A stretch of DNA of 64,000 nucleotides, taken from a candidate division LCP-89 bacterium B3_LCP. GTDB lineage: Bacteria; Electryoneota; B3-LCP. How positions within the stretch are numbered: position 1 is the first letter of the stretch; every line of letters starts with the position of its first letter. Where the stretch lies: contig NJBN01000002.1 in the NCBI GenBank assembly GCA_005223185.1, positions 1 through 64,000 of the forward strand. The letters are read 5' to 3'. Under the pieces are notes generated by a model, which was given only the letters and a program-made list of their open reading frames with translations, did no database searches and had not been told where the DNA came from. The translations under genes were made by a program, and so were the position numbers. Shown here piece by piece: positions 25,826-34,473 of this stretch.

Positions 25826-27904
25826 ATGAGAATAGGAATTGACGTCGGTGGTACCTTCACCGATATAGTCGGATTCGACGATGACAGCGGTCAGATCCAC
25901 TACGCTAAAACGCTGACCACACCACATGACCTCACCCAGGGTGTCATACAGGGAATAAATGACCTGTTAAGCGAAGCTGGCATCGAAGGCAGTTCCCCAA
26001 ATCGTGAAAACCCTTCGATTCAGGGTGTGGTGCATGGAACCACCATTGGAACCAACGCCTTAATCGAGAAAAAAGGCGCTCTGACCGGTCTAATTACCAC
26101 GGAAGGTTTCCGAGACGTATTGGAAATAGGTCGGGTGCAGCGCCCCCCCGAAGCGCTGTATGATTTTACCGTGGATAATCCACCACCGCTGGTGCCCAGA
26201 TTCCTGCGTCTCGAAGTTAAAGAGAGGGTTGGCGCGGATGGCAGTGTGGTAGTGCCGCTTGATGGAGATTCAGTCCGGAAATCCGTACGCTTTTTAAAAG
26301 AACAAGGAGTGAAATCAATAGCTGTCTGTCTGCTTTTCAGCTTCCTGAATGATAATCATGAAAAACGTGTAGCTGATATAATTACAGCTGAGATCCCTGA
26401 TGCGTTTGTCACGCTTTCCAGCATTATCTCCCCCGAATTCAGAGAATATGAGAGAACTTCCACGACTGTGCTTAATGCCTATCTGTTGCCTATCATCAAG
26501 AAGTACTTAGATGACCTTTCCAGGCGACTTAAAGGTGAATATTTAGTAAACGATCTCCGCATTATGCAGGCATCCGGAGGGTCGATGACCGTTAAAGTGG
26601 CTCGCGAACGCGCGATCAATACGGTCAATTCCGGCCCCGCCGGTGGCGCTTTAGCCGGGGCTTTCATGGGGTCAATCGTTGGAGAGCCGAAACTTATCAC
26701 CGTGGATATGGGCGGAACGAGCTTTGATATAGGGTTGGTCGAAGACGGCAAACCGAAAGTTTCATCCGACGGAGTATTAGAGGACTATCCCGCCAAAATC
26801 CCCATGGTGAATATCTATGCAATCGGTGCCGGTGGTGGTTCACTGGCACGCGTTGAACCGGGGGGAGTGCTGGAAGTTGGTCCTCAATCTGCCGGTGCGG
26901 ATCCCGGTCCGGTCTGTTATGGGCATGGCGGTCAACAACCCACTGTAACTGACGCAAACCTGGTATTAGGTAGGTTGAATCCTGATTACTTCTTAGGAGG
27001 CCGAATTCATCTTGAAGTAGAAGCAGCTAAAGAGGCAATGCAGGATAAAATAGCTTCCCCGATGGGTTTGACATTAGAGGAAACTGCGGCCGGAATTCTC
27101 AGAGTTATAAACGCTAAGATGGCGAAAGGCATCACCACCAGGACTACTCAGAAAGGTCTGGACATCCGCGAATTCGCTCTGATGGCGTTCGGGGGTGCGG
27201 GAGCCCTTCATGCTGCCGAAATCGCGGAAGAACTGGGCATGACCCGGGTGGTGGTTCCGCCGTATGCAGGTAACCTCTCAGCCTTAGGTTTGTTAGTCGC
27301 CGATGCGCGGCATGATTATACTAAGACAATAATGCTGAAAGATGACGACCTCAAGGTGGGGAATATAGCTGAAGTTCTTGAGGAGTTACAGCAGGAAGGC
27401 TACCGTCAGCTTCATGCTGAAGGGATCCCGGATGAAAGGGCATCGTTCATTCTATCTGCTGATTTAAGATTGGAAGGGCAGTCTTATGATTTGAACGTCG
27501 TCTTCCCTGACTTTAAAGGCAAGTGTACCCGCAAGGTACTGGACAGAATTGTTAAGGATTTTCACCGGCTTCACGAACAGGTTTATGCGTTTAAAGCTGT
27601 AGATGAAGTGACGGAATGGGTGAATCTGCGCGTTACCGCGATAGGGCATGCCGCAGAATTGAATCTGCCGGAGTTAAAACCCGGCGCTGGCGAAAAACCC
27701 CGCCCCAAGAGAAGACACCAGGTATATTTCTTCGGTAAAGGATTCAAAGAGGTGCCGGTTTACGAACGGAGCGAGTTTGCCCCTGGTGACGCTGTTAAAG
27801 GTCCCTGCCTCATCGAAGAAATTATTTCCACTACAGTTCTTCCCCCAGGCTGGGATTTGGCAGTTGACAAAAGCGGTTGTCTGTTGCTGAATAAAGTCGA
27901 TTAA
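25826..27904 (+). CDS. Hydantoinase/oxoprolinase family protein, HyuA type
   Basis: About 692 residues starting MRIGIDVGGTFTDIVGFDD, the actin-like ATPase N-terminus of N-methylhydantoinase A / 5-oxoprolinase A subunits. Further family motifs: VVHGTTIGTNALIEKKGA, RVQRP, ILPEFREYERTSTTVLNAY-like text, SGPAGGALAGAF, TVDMGGTSFDIGLV, NIYAIGAGGGS, GP.SAGADPGPVCYG and MAFGGAGALHAAEIAEELGM. The enzyme would hydrolyse a five-membered cyclic amide at the cost of ATP. The usual HyuB partner gene is absent downstream (the next gene is a pentapeptide protein), so it may act alone or with a subunit encoded elsewhere. The true substrate cannot be assigned. Confidence 0.87.
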   Translation: MRIGIDVGGTFTDIVGFDDDSGQIHYAKTLTTPHDLTQGVIQGINDLLSEAGIEGSSPNRENPSIQGVVHGTTIGTNALIEKKGALTGLITTEGFRDVLEIGRVQRPPEALYDFTVDNPPPLVPRFLRLEVKERVGADGSVVVPLDGDSVRKSVRFLKEQGVKSIAVCLLFSFLNDNHEKRVADIITAEIPDAFVTLSSIISPEFREYERTSTTVLNAYLLPIIKKYLDDLSRRLKGEYLVNDLRIMQASGGSMTVKVARERAINTVNSGPAGGALAGAFMGSIVGEPKLITVDMGGTSFDIGLVEDGKPKVSSDGVLEDYPAKIPMVNIYAIGAGGGSLARVEPGGVLEVGPQSAGADPGPVCYGHGGQQPTVTDANLVLGRLNPDYFLGGRIHLEVEAAKEAMQDKIASPMGLTLEETAAGILRVINAKMAKGITTRTTQKGLDIREFALMAFGGAGALHAAEIAEELGMTRVVVPPYAGNLSALGLLVADARHDYTKTIMLKDDDLKVGNIAEVLEELQQEGYRQLHAEGIPDERASFILSADLRLEGQSYDLNVVFPDFKGKCTRKVLDRIVKDFHRLHEQVYAFKAVDEVTEWVNLRVTAIGHAAELNLPELKPGAGEKPRPKRRHQVYFFGKGFKEVPVYERSEFAPGDAVKGPCLIEEIISTTVLPPGWDLAVDKSGCLLLNKVD

Positions 27905-27941
27905 CTATATTCATAGATTAATCAACAATATAGGTAGCGCG

Positions 27942-28003
27942 GGGGCTTGCCCCCATTGATGGGTGGCATGCTTCTGGATCGCCGTAGGCGAGACGAAGCA
28001 TGT
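27942..28003. repeat. Hairpin repeats, including a dispersed CATGCTTC...GAAGCATG element
   Basis: GGGGGCTTGCCCCC (27942-27955) is followed by the 43-base element 27961-28003. In the latter CATGCTTC pairs with GAAGCATG and inner CGCC with GGCG. The same 43-base element is at 49090-49132 with two or three changes. Confidence 0.7.
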
Positions 28004-28071
28004 TCCTAATAAGCGACAGATGAACTGCCGCACTACCATCGAGTGTCAACACAATCAGCTAAATACCATAT

Positions 28072-28926
28072 ATGAATGATATAACTCAGGTAAAAATCTG
28101 CCGCCACCAGGACTGCCGCTATAAAGCGTTAGCTCTTGCTGAATACTGCTGGTTCCATCTGGAGAATAAGAGACATTATCGCGGAGACCTTGAACTGCGA
28201 GTGGAGATGGGAACGGACCTAAGTGGAGCAAATTTAGCTGGCGCCGTTCTGGAAAAAATCCGCCTGCCCAATGCGAAGTTAGCACACGCTGATCTTTCCG
28301 GCGTTCGCTTCGCTTCTGTTGATCTATCCGGCGCTGATCTTTCCGGCGCGGAGTTGCATGGAAGTGATTTACGATCTGCACGTTTACTACGCTTGCAGGG
28401 GAGTGGGGCGCGTTTCGAAGGCGCTTTTCTAAGTGGCTGTAACTTTGAATACGCCCAATTGGCTGATACCAATTTCTCCCATGCTGACCTGAGAGGAGCA
28501 CAATTTACAGGCGCTTCACTGTACCAGGCACGAATGGATTTTGCGGTATTGGAAGGCGCTGATTTCAGTAACGCCGATCTTTCCTTTGCCATATTGGGTG
28601 GTGCTCACGCTTCTGATGCCATCTTCCATGAAGCGGATCTTTCCCGTTCTAACTTAGTCGGAACGGATCTCGAACGAGCAAATTTAAGTGGCGCAAATCT
28701 TTTCTATGCGCGCCCCGGCAGAGCTAAACTTCGCAAGGCAAACCTGACCAATGCCAGGCTGGAAAGAACGATCTTCCGCGAAGCCGATCTCACGGAAGCA
28801 AAATTGGTGAAAGCTGACTTGAGCGGCGCCGTGCTGGAACGTGCCATTTTAGAGGGTGCGGACCTTAGCGATTCTAACCTTGGCGCTGCTAATATCAACT
28901 GCGCGCTTCTGTCGGATGAGGTATAA
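28072..28926 (+). CDS. Pentapeptide-repeat protein with N-terminal zinc-knuckle motif
   Basis: 284 residues, no signal peptide. The N-terminus holds C-X4-C-X10-C-X2-H (CRHQDC...YCWFH), a likely small zinc-binding knuckle. From about residue 48 to the end runs an almost unbroken series of classic A(D/N)L-X-X pentapeptides (about 45), predicted to form a regular beta-helical rod. Such proteins can mimic DNA or act as scaffolds, but nothing here identifies a partner. No convincing ribosome site. The next gene follows at once, its ribosome site (GAGG) lying in the last codons of this gene, so the two are probably co-transcribed. Confidence 0.82.
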   Translation: MNDITQVKICRHQDCRYKALALAEYCWFHLENKRHYRGDLELRVEMGTDLSGANLAGAVLEKIRLPNAKLAHADLSGVRFASVDLSGADLSGAELHGSDLRSARLLRLQGSGARFEGAFLSGCNFEYAQLADTNFSHADLRGAQFTGASLYQARMDFAVLEGADFSNADLSFAILGGAHASDAIFHEADLSRSNLVGTDLERANLSGANLFYARPGRAKLRKANLTNARLERTIFREADLTEAKLVKADLSGAVLERAILEGADLSDSNLGAANINCALLSDEV

Positions 28927-28927
28927 C

Positions 28928-29488
28928 ATGATCATCGAACATTTTCTCCTTTCAGTAAACGAAACCAATAGTTACATCGTTGCGTGCAGCGAAACGCGTA
29001 GTGCAGTAATTATCGACCCCGGCGAATGGAGTCCGCAAATGGCTGAATTTGTCAATCAACAGGAACTGGAGGTTGAGTCAATATTGATCACGCACGCGCA
29101 TTATGACCACACAGGCGGTGTTCAGGCTTTAAGAGAGCAATATGCTGGAGTACAGGTTTATAGCCATGCAAGCGACGATCTGAAGGATGGTAACGTATCA
29201 GATGGGGACGTTTTGGAGTTAGGCAAATTGAAAATCAGAGTGTTCGAAACGCCAGGTCATACCGATGATTCGATCACTTTCGTGGTGGGATGCGATGTAT
29301 TCTGCGGTGACCTGCTCTTCGCCGGATCGGTGGGGGGGACGCCTGACGATGAACATTTTTATGAGGAAATTAAGTCTATTCGCGAAAAAATAATCCCTTT
29401 AGGTGATGACATGTTAGTCCATCCCGGTCATGGTCCCGCCACCACTATAGCCATTGAGCGTTTATATAATCCTTTCCTGATGACCTGA
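28928..29488 (+). CDS. MBL-fold metallo-hydrolase, glyoxalase II-like
   Basis: About 186 residues starting MIIEHF, with the metal motif THAHYDHTGG (His56, His58, Asp60, His61), ETPGHTDDSI, DLLFAGSVG and a last histidine in VHPGHGPATT. These are the complete zinc ligands of the hydroxyacylglutathione hydrolase group. The length matches the short bacterial form without the C-terminal substrate domain, so glutathione-thioester specificity is not implied. Its start is set by GAGG at the end of the preceding gene. Confidence 0.88.
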   Translation: MIIEHFLLSVNETNSYIVACSETRSAVIIDPGEWSPQMAEFVNQQELEVESILITHAHYDHTGGVQALREQYAGVQVYSHASDDLKDGNVSDGDVLELGKLKIRVFETPGHTDDSITFVVGCDVFCGDLLFAGSVGGTPDDEHFYEEIKSIREKIIPLGDDMLVHPGHGPATTIAIERLYNPFLMT

Positions 29489-29542
29489 TCAGAATTTGAA
29501 AGAGCAGCCCTATCGCTATCTGGACAGATGTTTGTTGAAAGA

Positions 29543-29554
29543 TGATCTGGATCA
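29543..29554. promoter_or_regulatory. Candidate FNR/CRP-family operator upstream of the GtrA-family gene
   Basis: TGAT-CTGG-ATCA. Its centre is 34.5 bases from the edge of the TATATT at 29578-29583, hence about -41.5 from the expected start, the classical class II activator position. The -35 hexamer is not consensus, as expected for an activated promoter. Confidence 0.5.
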
Positions 29555-29577
29555 CGATACCTTATTGGCTTTATAGA

Positions 29578-29583
29578 TATATT
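29578..29583 (+). promoter_or_regulatory. -10 element of the GtrA-family gene
   Basis: TATATT, with a predicted start near 29590 and a leader of only about 20 bases. Confidence 0.45.
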
Positions 29584-29608
29584 ATCTAAATTATCTTTGT
29601 GAAACCTG

Positions 29609-30043
29609 ATGAAATTGCCCAGCAGACTAACGGTAAAACTTTTCCTGAACTACATCTGGATAGGCGGGCTGGCGACAGTAGTGGATACTTTCGCGCTACT
29701 GGTGTTCCGTGTCAAATTTGGAATGTACGTCTGGCTATCTGCGGCTTTGGCTTACGCCTGTGGTATGGCAACGAATTTTGTTCTGAATAAATACCTAAAT
29801 TTCACTTCCAAGGAAAGGCACATCTTAAAACAAGCCCGCACCTTTTTCATCGTTGCATCCATTGGTTTATGTTTGAAGGCTCTACTGATGGAAGTTTTCG
29901 TCCAGGTAGTTCACATGCGTTTGCTCATAGCGCAAGCTTTCGGTGTTGCCATCGTTATGATCTGGAGCTTCTGGGGACACCATAAAATGACCTTTCGGGG
30001 CGGGATCAGATCATATCTTTCGGATAGATTGAATAAAGAATAA
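29609..30043 (+). CDS. GtrA-family membrane protein
   Basis: 144 residues with four hydrophobic helices. Family features are the N-terminal F.NYIWIGGLATVVDTFALLVF, the conserved YACGMATNFVLNKYLNF between helices 2 and 3, and a C-terminal basic HHKMTFR. GtrA proteins are thought to take part in moving lipid-linked sugars for cell-surface polysaccharide modification. Here no glycosyltransferase is adjacent (a GT-C enzyme lies at 57982), so the pathway is not identified. Its promoter looks FNR/CRP-activated. Confidence 0.85.
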   Translation: MKLPSRLTVKLFLNYIWIGGLATVVDTFALLVFRVKFGMYVWLSAALAYACGMATNFVLNKYLNFTSKERHILKQARTFFIVASIGLCLKALLMEVFVQVVHMRLLIAQAFGVAIVMIWSFWGHHKMTFRGGIRSYLSDRLNKE

Positions 30044-30081
30044 GGGGTATTCCACCAGAGCGGAGTGTGCCCCGATTCTTG

Positions 30082-30130
30082 TTGCGTCAGGTCTTGTCCC
30101 GCGTTAGCAGGGTGTGACCTGACGCTTTTT
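30082..30130 (+). terminator. Rho-independent terminator built from a dispersed repeat
   Basis: TGCGTCAGGTC pairs with GACCTGACGC and is followed by TTTTTATCC on the plus strand. The same arms occur at 24462-24501 without a T-run. A second hairpin (GGGGTATTCCAC...GTGTGCCCC) lies at 30046-30075. Confidence 0.65.
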
Positions 30131-30143
30131 ATCCTTTATCCTT

Positions 30144-32360
30144 TCACTTCAAGTGTTCCTCAAAGTAATCGGCTATCGATTTCATCACGTGCACGTCCGA
30201 TTCATCGCGGGAAAAACCGTGGTTTTCACGTGGATATAGAAGCAGATCGAACTGCTTACCCAACTTGATCAATTTGTCTATCAACAGAATCGTATCCTGG
30301 GAATGCACGTTGCTGTCCTTCATGCCGTGAATCAGCAGTAATTTGCCCTGCAATCCTTCTGCAAAGGTAATCGGTGAAGATTGGTCATAAGCTTCCGGGT
30401 TTTGGTCAGGATCCTTGAACCGCTGCATCGTGTATTCCAAATTATAATTACGCCAGTCATTCACTGCAGCCACTGAACAGCCCACCTTGAATATGTCCGG
30501 TCGTTTGAACATCGCCATATTGGTCATAAAACCGCCGTACGACCACCCCCAGATACCCACATTATTCGGTTTGCCCCAGCCTTCTTCGATGCAATAGTTG
30601 GCGGCATCAACTGCATCGTCCAGATCCTTTCCGCCGGTATGTTGATATATCCCCACGCGCCAGTCCCTTCCGTATCCAGATGATCCCCGGTAATCGATAT
30701 CCACTATAGCGAATCCTTCTTGTGCCAGATAACGGTGAAAACGATCTTCATAACCCCAGGCGGCTTTTTCAACGTTTTGATGATATCCAGCGCCGTGTAT
30801 GTAAACTATCAAGGGCGCTGGTAGCCTGTCCGCACTGGGTAACCACAACTTTGCCGGGAAGGATAAACCATCGGATGTCGGTATGGCTACGTATTGCGGG
30901 CTGAACCAATTGTGTTGGCCGAAAGCCGCAGGTTGAGAAAAGATCAGTCGCTGTATGGTTTCATCAGAGCTAATGTCGCACCAGTACAGGTCGTAGGGAT
31001 TTTCCAGGTCACCGTATATTAGGGCAGCTTTGGAGCCGTCCTCCGAAATCACAAATGATCTGATCCATCCTTTGGCGGTGGTGATGCGCTGCTTTTTTCC
31101 AGATGGCAAATCAGTCTTGTATAAGTGCCGTTCTGATGGATGGTCTTCACTGGAAATAAACACTAATGTTTTCCTATCTTCTGACAGGCGCCAATCGTTG
31201 CTGCCTCCCCATGATCCTGATGGTATCTCCCATTCTCCGGAAGTCAGAGCCTGCACTATCTGACTTTCAGAACCTGTTATGGGAATGGAATAGAGGTGAC
31301 ACCATCCGCTCATTTCCGATCCAAAAATCGCCCGTTTACCCTCCGGACCAAAACGGACGCGCGCCATGTTGCGAGGGATCCATTTGTCATCGCTCTCATG
31401 CCATATAGTGTCAACTTTCCCCGTAGCAACGTCTGCCAGAAGAATATAGCGATCCAGCATATCGCGAAGCATGACTTCGATCAAAAGTTTATCCGATTCC
31501 GGCGACCAGTCTATGGATCGCAGATAGAACTGTTCATCTGATGGTAAATCCATCCATATTGGCACTTTATGCGCTGCTTCGGGGCTCACTATCCCAAGTC
31601 TTATGGCGGGTAATTTGCCACCGGCGATTTCTCTCTGCTGCTTGTGAACTTCGACCTTTTGGGTGGTATAATCAGGAATCAGCATCCTTTCAAAACCGGT
31701 GACGTCGTGTTGCACGAAGGCTAACTTGCGGCTATCCGGCGCCCAGAAAACCCCCCGTAAATAGGTATCGTACGCTCCCGTACCGTTACGTATATCACCA
31801 CTTCCATCTCCGGTTAGCTGAACGATTCTGCCATCCGTTGTCGAAACCGCGAAGATATCGTTACCAGACGTGTAGGCGATCCAATCCCCGGCTTTATTGA
31901 TGGAAAAGTTTCCCTCACCGCCCTGGGTCTGGAAGTGCCTGCTCGTTTCTTCGCCAGCTTTCGCTTTAACGCTGTATAAATCCCCCCTGAATCCGAAATA
32001 AATCCTCTTCCCATCCTGTGACCAGAAAGGCTGCGACAATCCCCAATCGAGGACTCTCTCATCATCCTTTTCCTGCTCGGTGCGGTCATCATCCTCGATC
32101 TCCCATCTGGGTTGATCCTTGAAGTCGGTCAGCCGCTCAATCTTTCCGGAAGTGCTGGCAATGTACAGGTCCCTGAACCTGTTTCCATCCGCATTCCATA
32201 AAAACGCCAGTTTCTTTCCATCCGGCGACCAGGTTAATCCCGAGGGGGGGTAGCCGACGATAAGGGGATGTGTGTAAAGGTCTTTCACCTGGAATTTTTC
32301 TGTGGCAAAACAAGTGGTCGTCAGCAGCGATAGGAGGAAGAAGATCAGTTTCAAGCGCAT
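30144..32360 (-). CDS. S9-family serine peptidase (dipeptidyl peptidase IV/acylaminoacyl peptidase type), secreted
   Basis: About 738 residues. I start at the ATG at 32360, which has AAAGGAAAA upstream and begins a signal peptide (MRLKLIFFLLSLLTTTCFA); the frame is open 45 bases further. Residues about 25-480 are a WD/beta-propeller of the DPP IV or WD40-like type (repeated WSPDGKKLAF, WAPDSRKLAF, WSPESDKLLI). Then comes an alpha/beta hydrolase domain with nucleophile GWSYGG (Ser607), GMKDSNVH (Asp682) and RENHGF (His714). It should cleave short peptides in the periplasm, perhaps feeding on products of proteases such as the C25 enzyme in this window. No sorting domain. Confidence 0.9.
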   Translation of the reverse strand: MRLKLIFFLLSLLTTTCFATEKFQVKDLYTHPLIVGYPPSGLTWSPDGKKLAFLWNADGNRFRDLYIASTSGKIERLTDFKDQPRWEIEDDDRTEQEKDDERVLDWGLSQPFWSQDGKRIYFGFRGDLYSVKAKAGEETSRHFQTQGGEGNFSINKAGDWIAYTSGNDIFAVSTTDGRIVQLTGDGSGDIRNGTGAYDTYLRGVFWAPDSRKLAFVQHDVTGFERMLIPDYTTQKVEVHKQQREIAGGKLPAIRLGIVSPEAAHKVPIWMDLPSDEQFYLRSIDWSPESDKLLIEVMLRDMLDRYILLADVATGKVDTIWHESDDKWIPRNMARVRFGPEGKRAIFGSEMSGWCHLYSIPITGSESQIVQALTSGEWEIPSGSWGGSNDWRLSEDRKTLVFISSEDHPSERHLYKTDLPSGKKQRITTAKGWIRSFVISEDGSKAALIYGDLENPYDLYWCDISSDETIQRLIFSQPAAFGQHNWFSPQYVAIPTSDGLSFPAKLWLPSADRLPAPLIVYIHGAGYHQNVEKAAWGYEDRFHRYLAQEGFAIVDIDYRGSSGYGRDWRVGIYQHTGGKDLDDAVDAANYCIEEGWGKPNNVGIWGWSYGGFMTNMAMFKRPDIFKVGCSVAAVNDWRNYNLEYTMQRFKDPDQNPEAYDQSSPITFAEGLQGKLLLIHGMKDSNVHSQDTILLIDKLIKLGKQFDLLLYPRENHGFSRDESDVHVMKSIADYFEEHLK

Positions 32361-32846
32361 GATAGTAGTTTTCCTTTTATTTCGACATAATCCAGTTAGA
32401 ACCATTCAACCAAGCTGATAAGCACGGAATCATCATTCCATGTTGAAGTACTCCTTCAGATTTACCTGAATAAAACTGCACCAGTTCCATCAAAACGACT
32501 CAACGTACTATGGTTGCAGCCGTTCTGGTTTCAGGTAATTTAAATATCCCACTTTCTTAAGTGAAAATCAATAAATAAGTGTAAAATTTTCAATGGAATG
32601 AACGTGAGGATCCCCATAATGTCACTCTGAGCGTAGCGCTCCAAAGGAGTCCCTATGGGAAAGAGTCTCATTCCTCTTTACCAAGCAGCTTCACCGGTGA
32701 ATATTAAAGCAAAAACTTCAATAAAAATCCCAACTGAAAAACAGCCCCCTCGAACCATTAGTGAATAAATACGCTATTATGTTGTATTATAAAGAATTAT
32801 GAATAAACTAATTGAGAGAAAAATCCCAAAAATAATAAAAAAGGTC

Positions 32847-32875
32847 TTGACATTAAGTGGGGAATTTGTTATACT
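32847..32875 (+). promoter_or_regulatory. Promoter of the division/cell-wall (dcw) cluster
   Basis: TTGACA, 17 bases, TATACT, some 30 bases before the mraZ ATG. It is the only strong promoter found before ftsZ. GTGGGG inside the spacer and AGGGT/TGGGG between promoter and ATG (32889-32902) are possible MraZ boxes. Confidence 0.75.
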
Positions 32876-32888
32876 AAAACCCACATAA

Positions 32889-32902
32889 AGGGTAATATGG
32901 GG
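32889..32902 (+). promoter_or_regulatory. Possible MraZ operator repeats
   Basis: AGGGT and TGGGG spaced 9 bases apart, with a third G-run (GTGGGG) at 32857-32862 in the promoter spacer. In E. coli MraZ binds TGGGN repeats spaced 10 bases apart in its own promoter. The spacing here is imperfect. Confidence 0.3.
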
Positions 32903-32904
32903 TT

Positions 32905-33432
32905 ATGAGCAAAGAGCCAGAAAAGAAAACGGGTAAGGGCAAAAGCAATCCGTTTCCTAATTCCTTTACGGATGAGTTCCTCTATACGATAGACAATCGG
33001 GGACGCATAAATTTCCCCGCGCCCTTCCGCCGCATCCTCTCTGATGCATCAAAAGACCGGGTTGTTATCGCCAGAGGTCTGGATAACTGCCTGCTCATTT
33101 ACCCCCGAGACGTCTGGGAAGTACGGCGCAAAGATTTTAATCCATCCCCATACGCATCCAGAAACCAGAGACGGCTTCAGCGGGAGTTGTTGCACGGCGC
33201 CAGGGAATCATCTTTCGATTCGCAGGGGCGCATCTCCATCCCATCGCGCTTGATGAAATTGGCAAAACTCGAAAAGGAAGCGCTTATCATCGGTGTCGGA
33301 GACTGGGTAGAGGTTTGGAATCCATCCGTCTATGAACAGTACTTAGCGCAAACTGATCAACAGGTTGAGAGTATTCTGGAAGATTACGCCAACCGTTCCT
33401 CTTCGTCCACAAGCGACTCCACCGATAAATAA
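32905..33432 (+). CDS. mraZ: Transcriptional regulator MraZ
   Basis: DNA-binding AbrB-like protein that autoregulates the dcw cluster. 175 residues, somewhat longer than typical because of a charged N-terminal lead (about 25 residues) and a serine-rich tail. Two SpoVT/AbrB-like halves are seen: YTIDNRGRINFPAPFRRIL and SFDSQGRISIPSRLMKLAKLEKEALIIG. The DXXGR motif is present in each. First gene of the cluster. Confidence 0.93.
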   Translation: MSKEPEKKTGKGKSNPFPNSFTDEFLYTIDNRGRINFPAPFRRILSDASKDRVVIARGLDNCLLIYPRDVWEVRRKDFNPSPYASRNQRRLQRELLHGARESSFDSQGRISIPSRLMKLAKLEKEALIIGVGDWVEVWNPSVYEQYLAQTDQQVESILEDYANRSSSSTSDSTDK

Positions 33433-33485
33433 AATAGATCGGATTATCATCCGCATATAACCGGAAACTGACAAACTGCTGTTTT

Positions 33486-34439
33486 ATGACACCAGAATCA
33501 TGCATCACTCTCCATCGGCCGGTGATGGTCGATTCCGTCATGAAACTCCTTCTGACGTCAAATCCGGATGATGATATTTTAACGGGCACAATGGTCGATG
33601 GCACCGTGGGCGGGGGAGGGCATGCCGAGGCGATCCTCGAGAAACTCTCCCCCGCGGGGCGTATCTTCTGTTTCGACCGTGATCCCGCCGCCATTAGCAT
33701 AACACGCCAAAGACTAAAAAGTGATCCTCGAATTCAGTTGGTGCATGACAGCTACTCTGAGATCGGCGAATATCTGGATTTGGGTTCTGCTGCGGGTGTC
33801 ATCCTAGATCTGGGGCTTTCTTCCGATCAATTGGAAGCAGCTCGCGGGTTTTCTCACAGTCAGGATTCCATCCTCGATATGCGCTTTGATCCATCAGCCA
33901 GGATAAATGCGCATGATGTGATCAATAGTTATTCAATCGAGAAATTACGAAATATTTTTTTCAGATATGGCGAAGAGCCACTCTCACCTCGAATTGCCAG
34001 GAATATCTCCAATGCGCGCCAAAAAGGAGCAATAAGAACCAGTGAACAATTAGCCGCAGTCATCAAGAACTCTGTTCCGGCGAGGTTTGAGATGAAAGCT
34101 GTATCGAGGATCTTTCAGGCGATTCGTATTGAGGTAAACAGTGAGATAGAGCTGTTGGAGGCAGGGTTGAAAGCATGCTGGGATATATTGAAGGATGGTG
34201 GTGTTCTCTGTGTGATATCCTACCATTCCATCGAGGATCGGCGCATGAAGCGCTTCATAGCAGAAAAAGTAAAGGGCTGCGTCTGTCCACCTAAGCTCCC
34301 GGTATGTGCCTGCGGGCAAAAACCATCCGCGCAAGTTTTAACTTCTTCGGCTTTACGTCCTTCACCCAAAGAAATTCGACTGAACCCCCGTTCCCGAAGC
34401 GCCAGGCTGCGCGCCGCCAGGAAAATTCCCAGCAAATAG
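33486..34439 (+). CDS. rsmH: 16S rRNA (cytosine-1402-N4) methyltransferase RsmH
   Basis: SAM-dependent methyltransferase acting on C1402 of 16S rRNA. 317 residues, normal length. Family motifs: HRPVMVDSVMKLL, MVDGTVGGGGHAEAIL (SAM loop), FDRDPAAI, GVILDLGLSSDQL, RGFSH..D..LDMR, AVSRIFQAIRIEVN.E and VISYHSIEDR. In its standard position after mraZ. Confidence 0.95.
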   Translation: MTPESCITLHRPVMVDSVMKLLLTSNPDDDILTGTMVDGTVGGGGHAEAILEKLSPAGRIFCFDRDPAAISITRQRLKSDPRIQLVHDSYSEIGEYLDLGSAAGVILDLGLSSDQLEAARGFSHSQDSILDMRFDPSARINAHDVINSYSIEKLRNIFFRYGEEPLSPRIARNISNARQKGAIRTSEQLAAVIKNSVPARFEMKAVSRIFQAIRIEVNSEIELLEAGLKACWDILKDGGVLCVISYHSIEDRRMKRFIAEKVKGCVCPPKLPVCACGQKPSAQVLTSSALRPSPKEIRLNPRSRSARLRAARKIPSK

Positions 34440-34473
34440 ACGGGGTTTTAAGATACCACAAACCGGTCTTATC

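Larger units (their letters stand above)
32406..32904. other. Intergenic region upstream of the division cluster
   Basis: About 500 bases, AT-rich, with no gene. It includes a repeat-like stretch near 32620-32670 (CACTCTGAGCGTAGCGCTCC..., CCTATGGGA) resembling the palindromic modules elsewhere, and the mraZ promoter at the end. I saw no clear promoter for the S9 peptidase gene. Confidence 0.5.

Noticed and set aside
29599-29790. 63-codon frame overlapping the GtrA gene
   Set aside because: Out-of-frame shadow; the GtrA frame has the family motifs.
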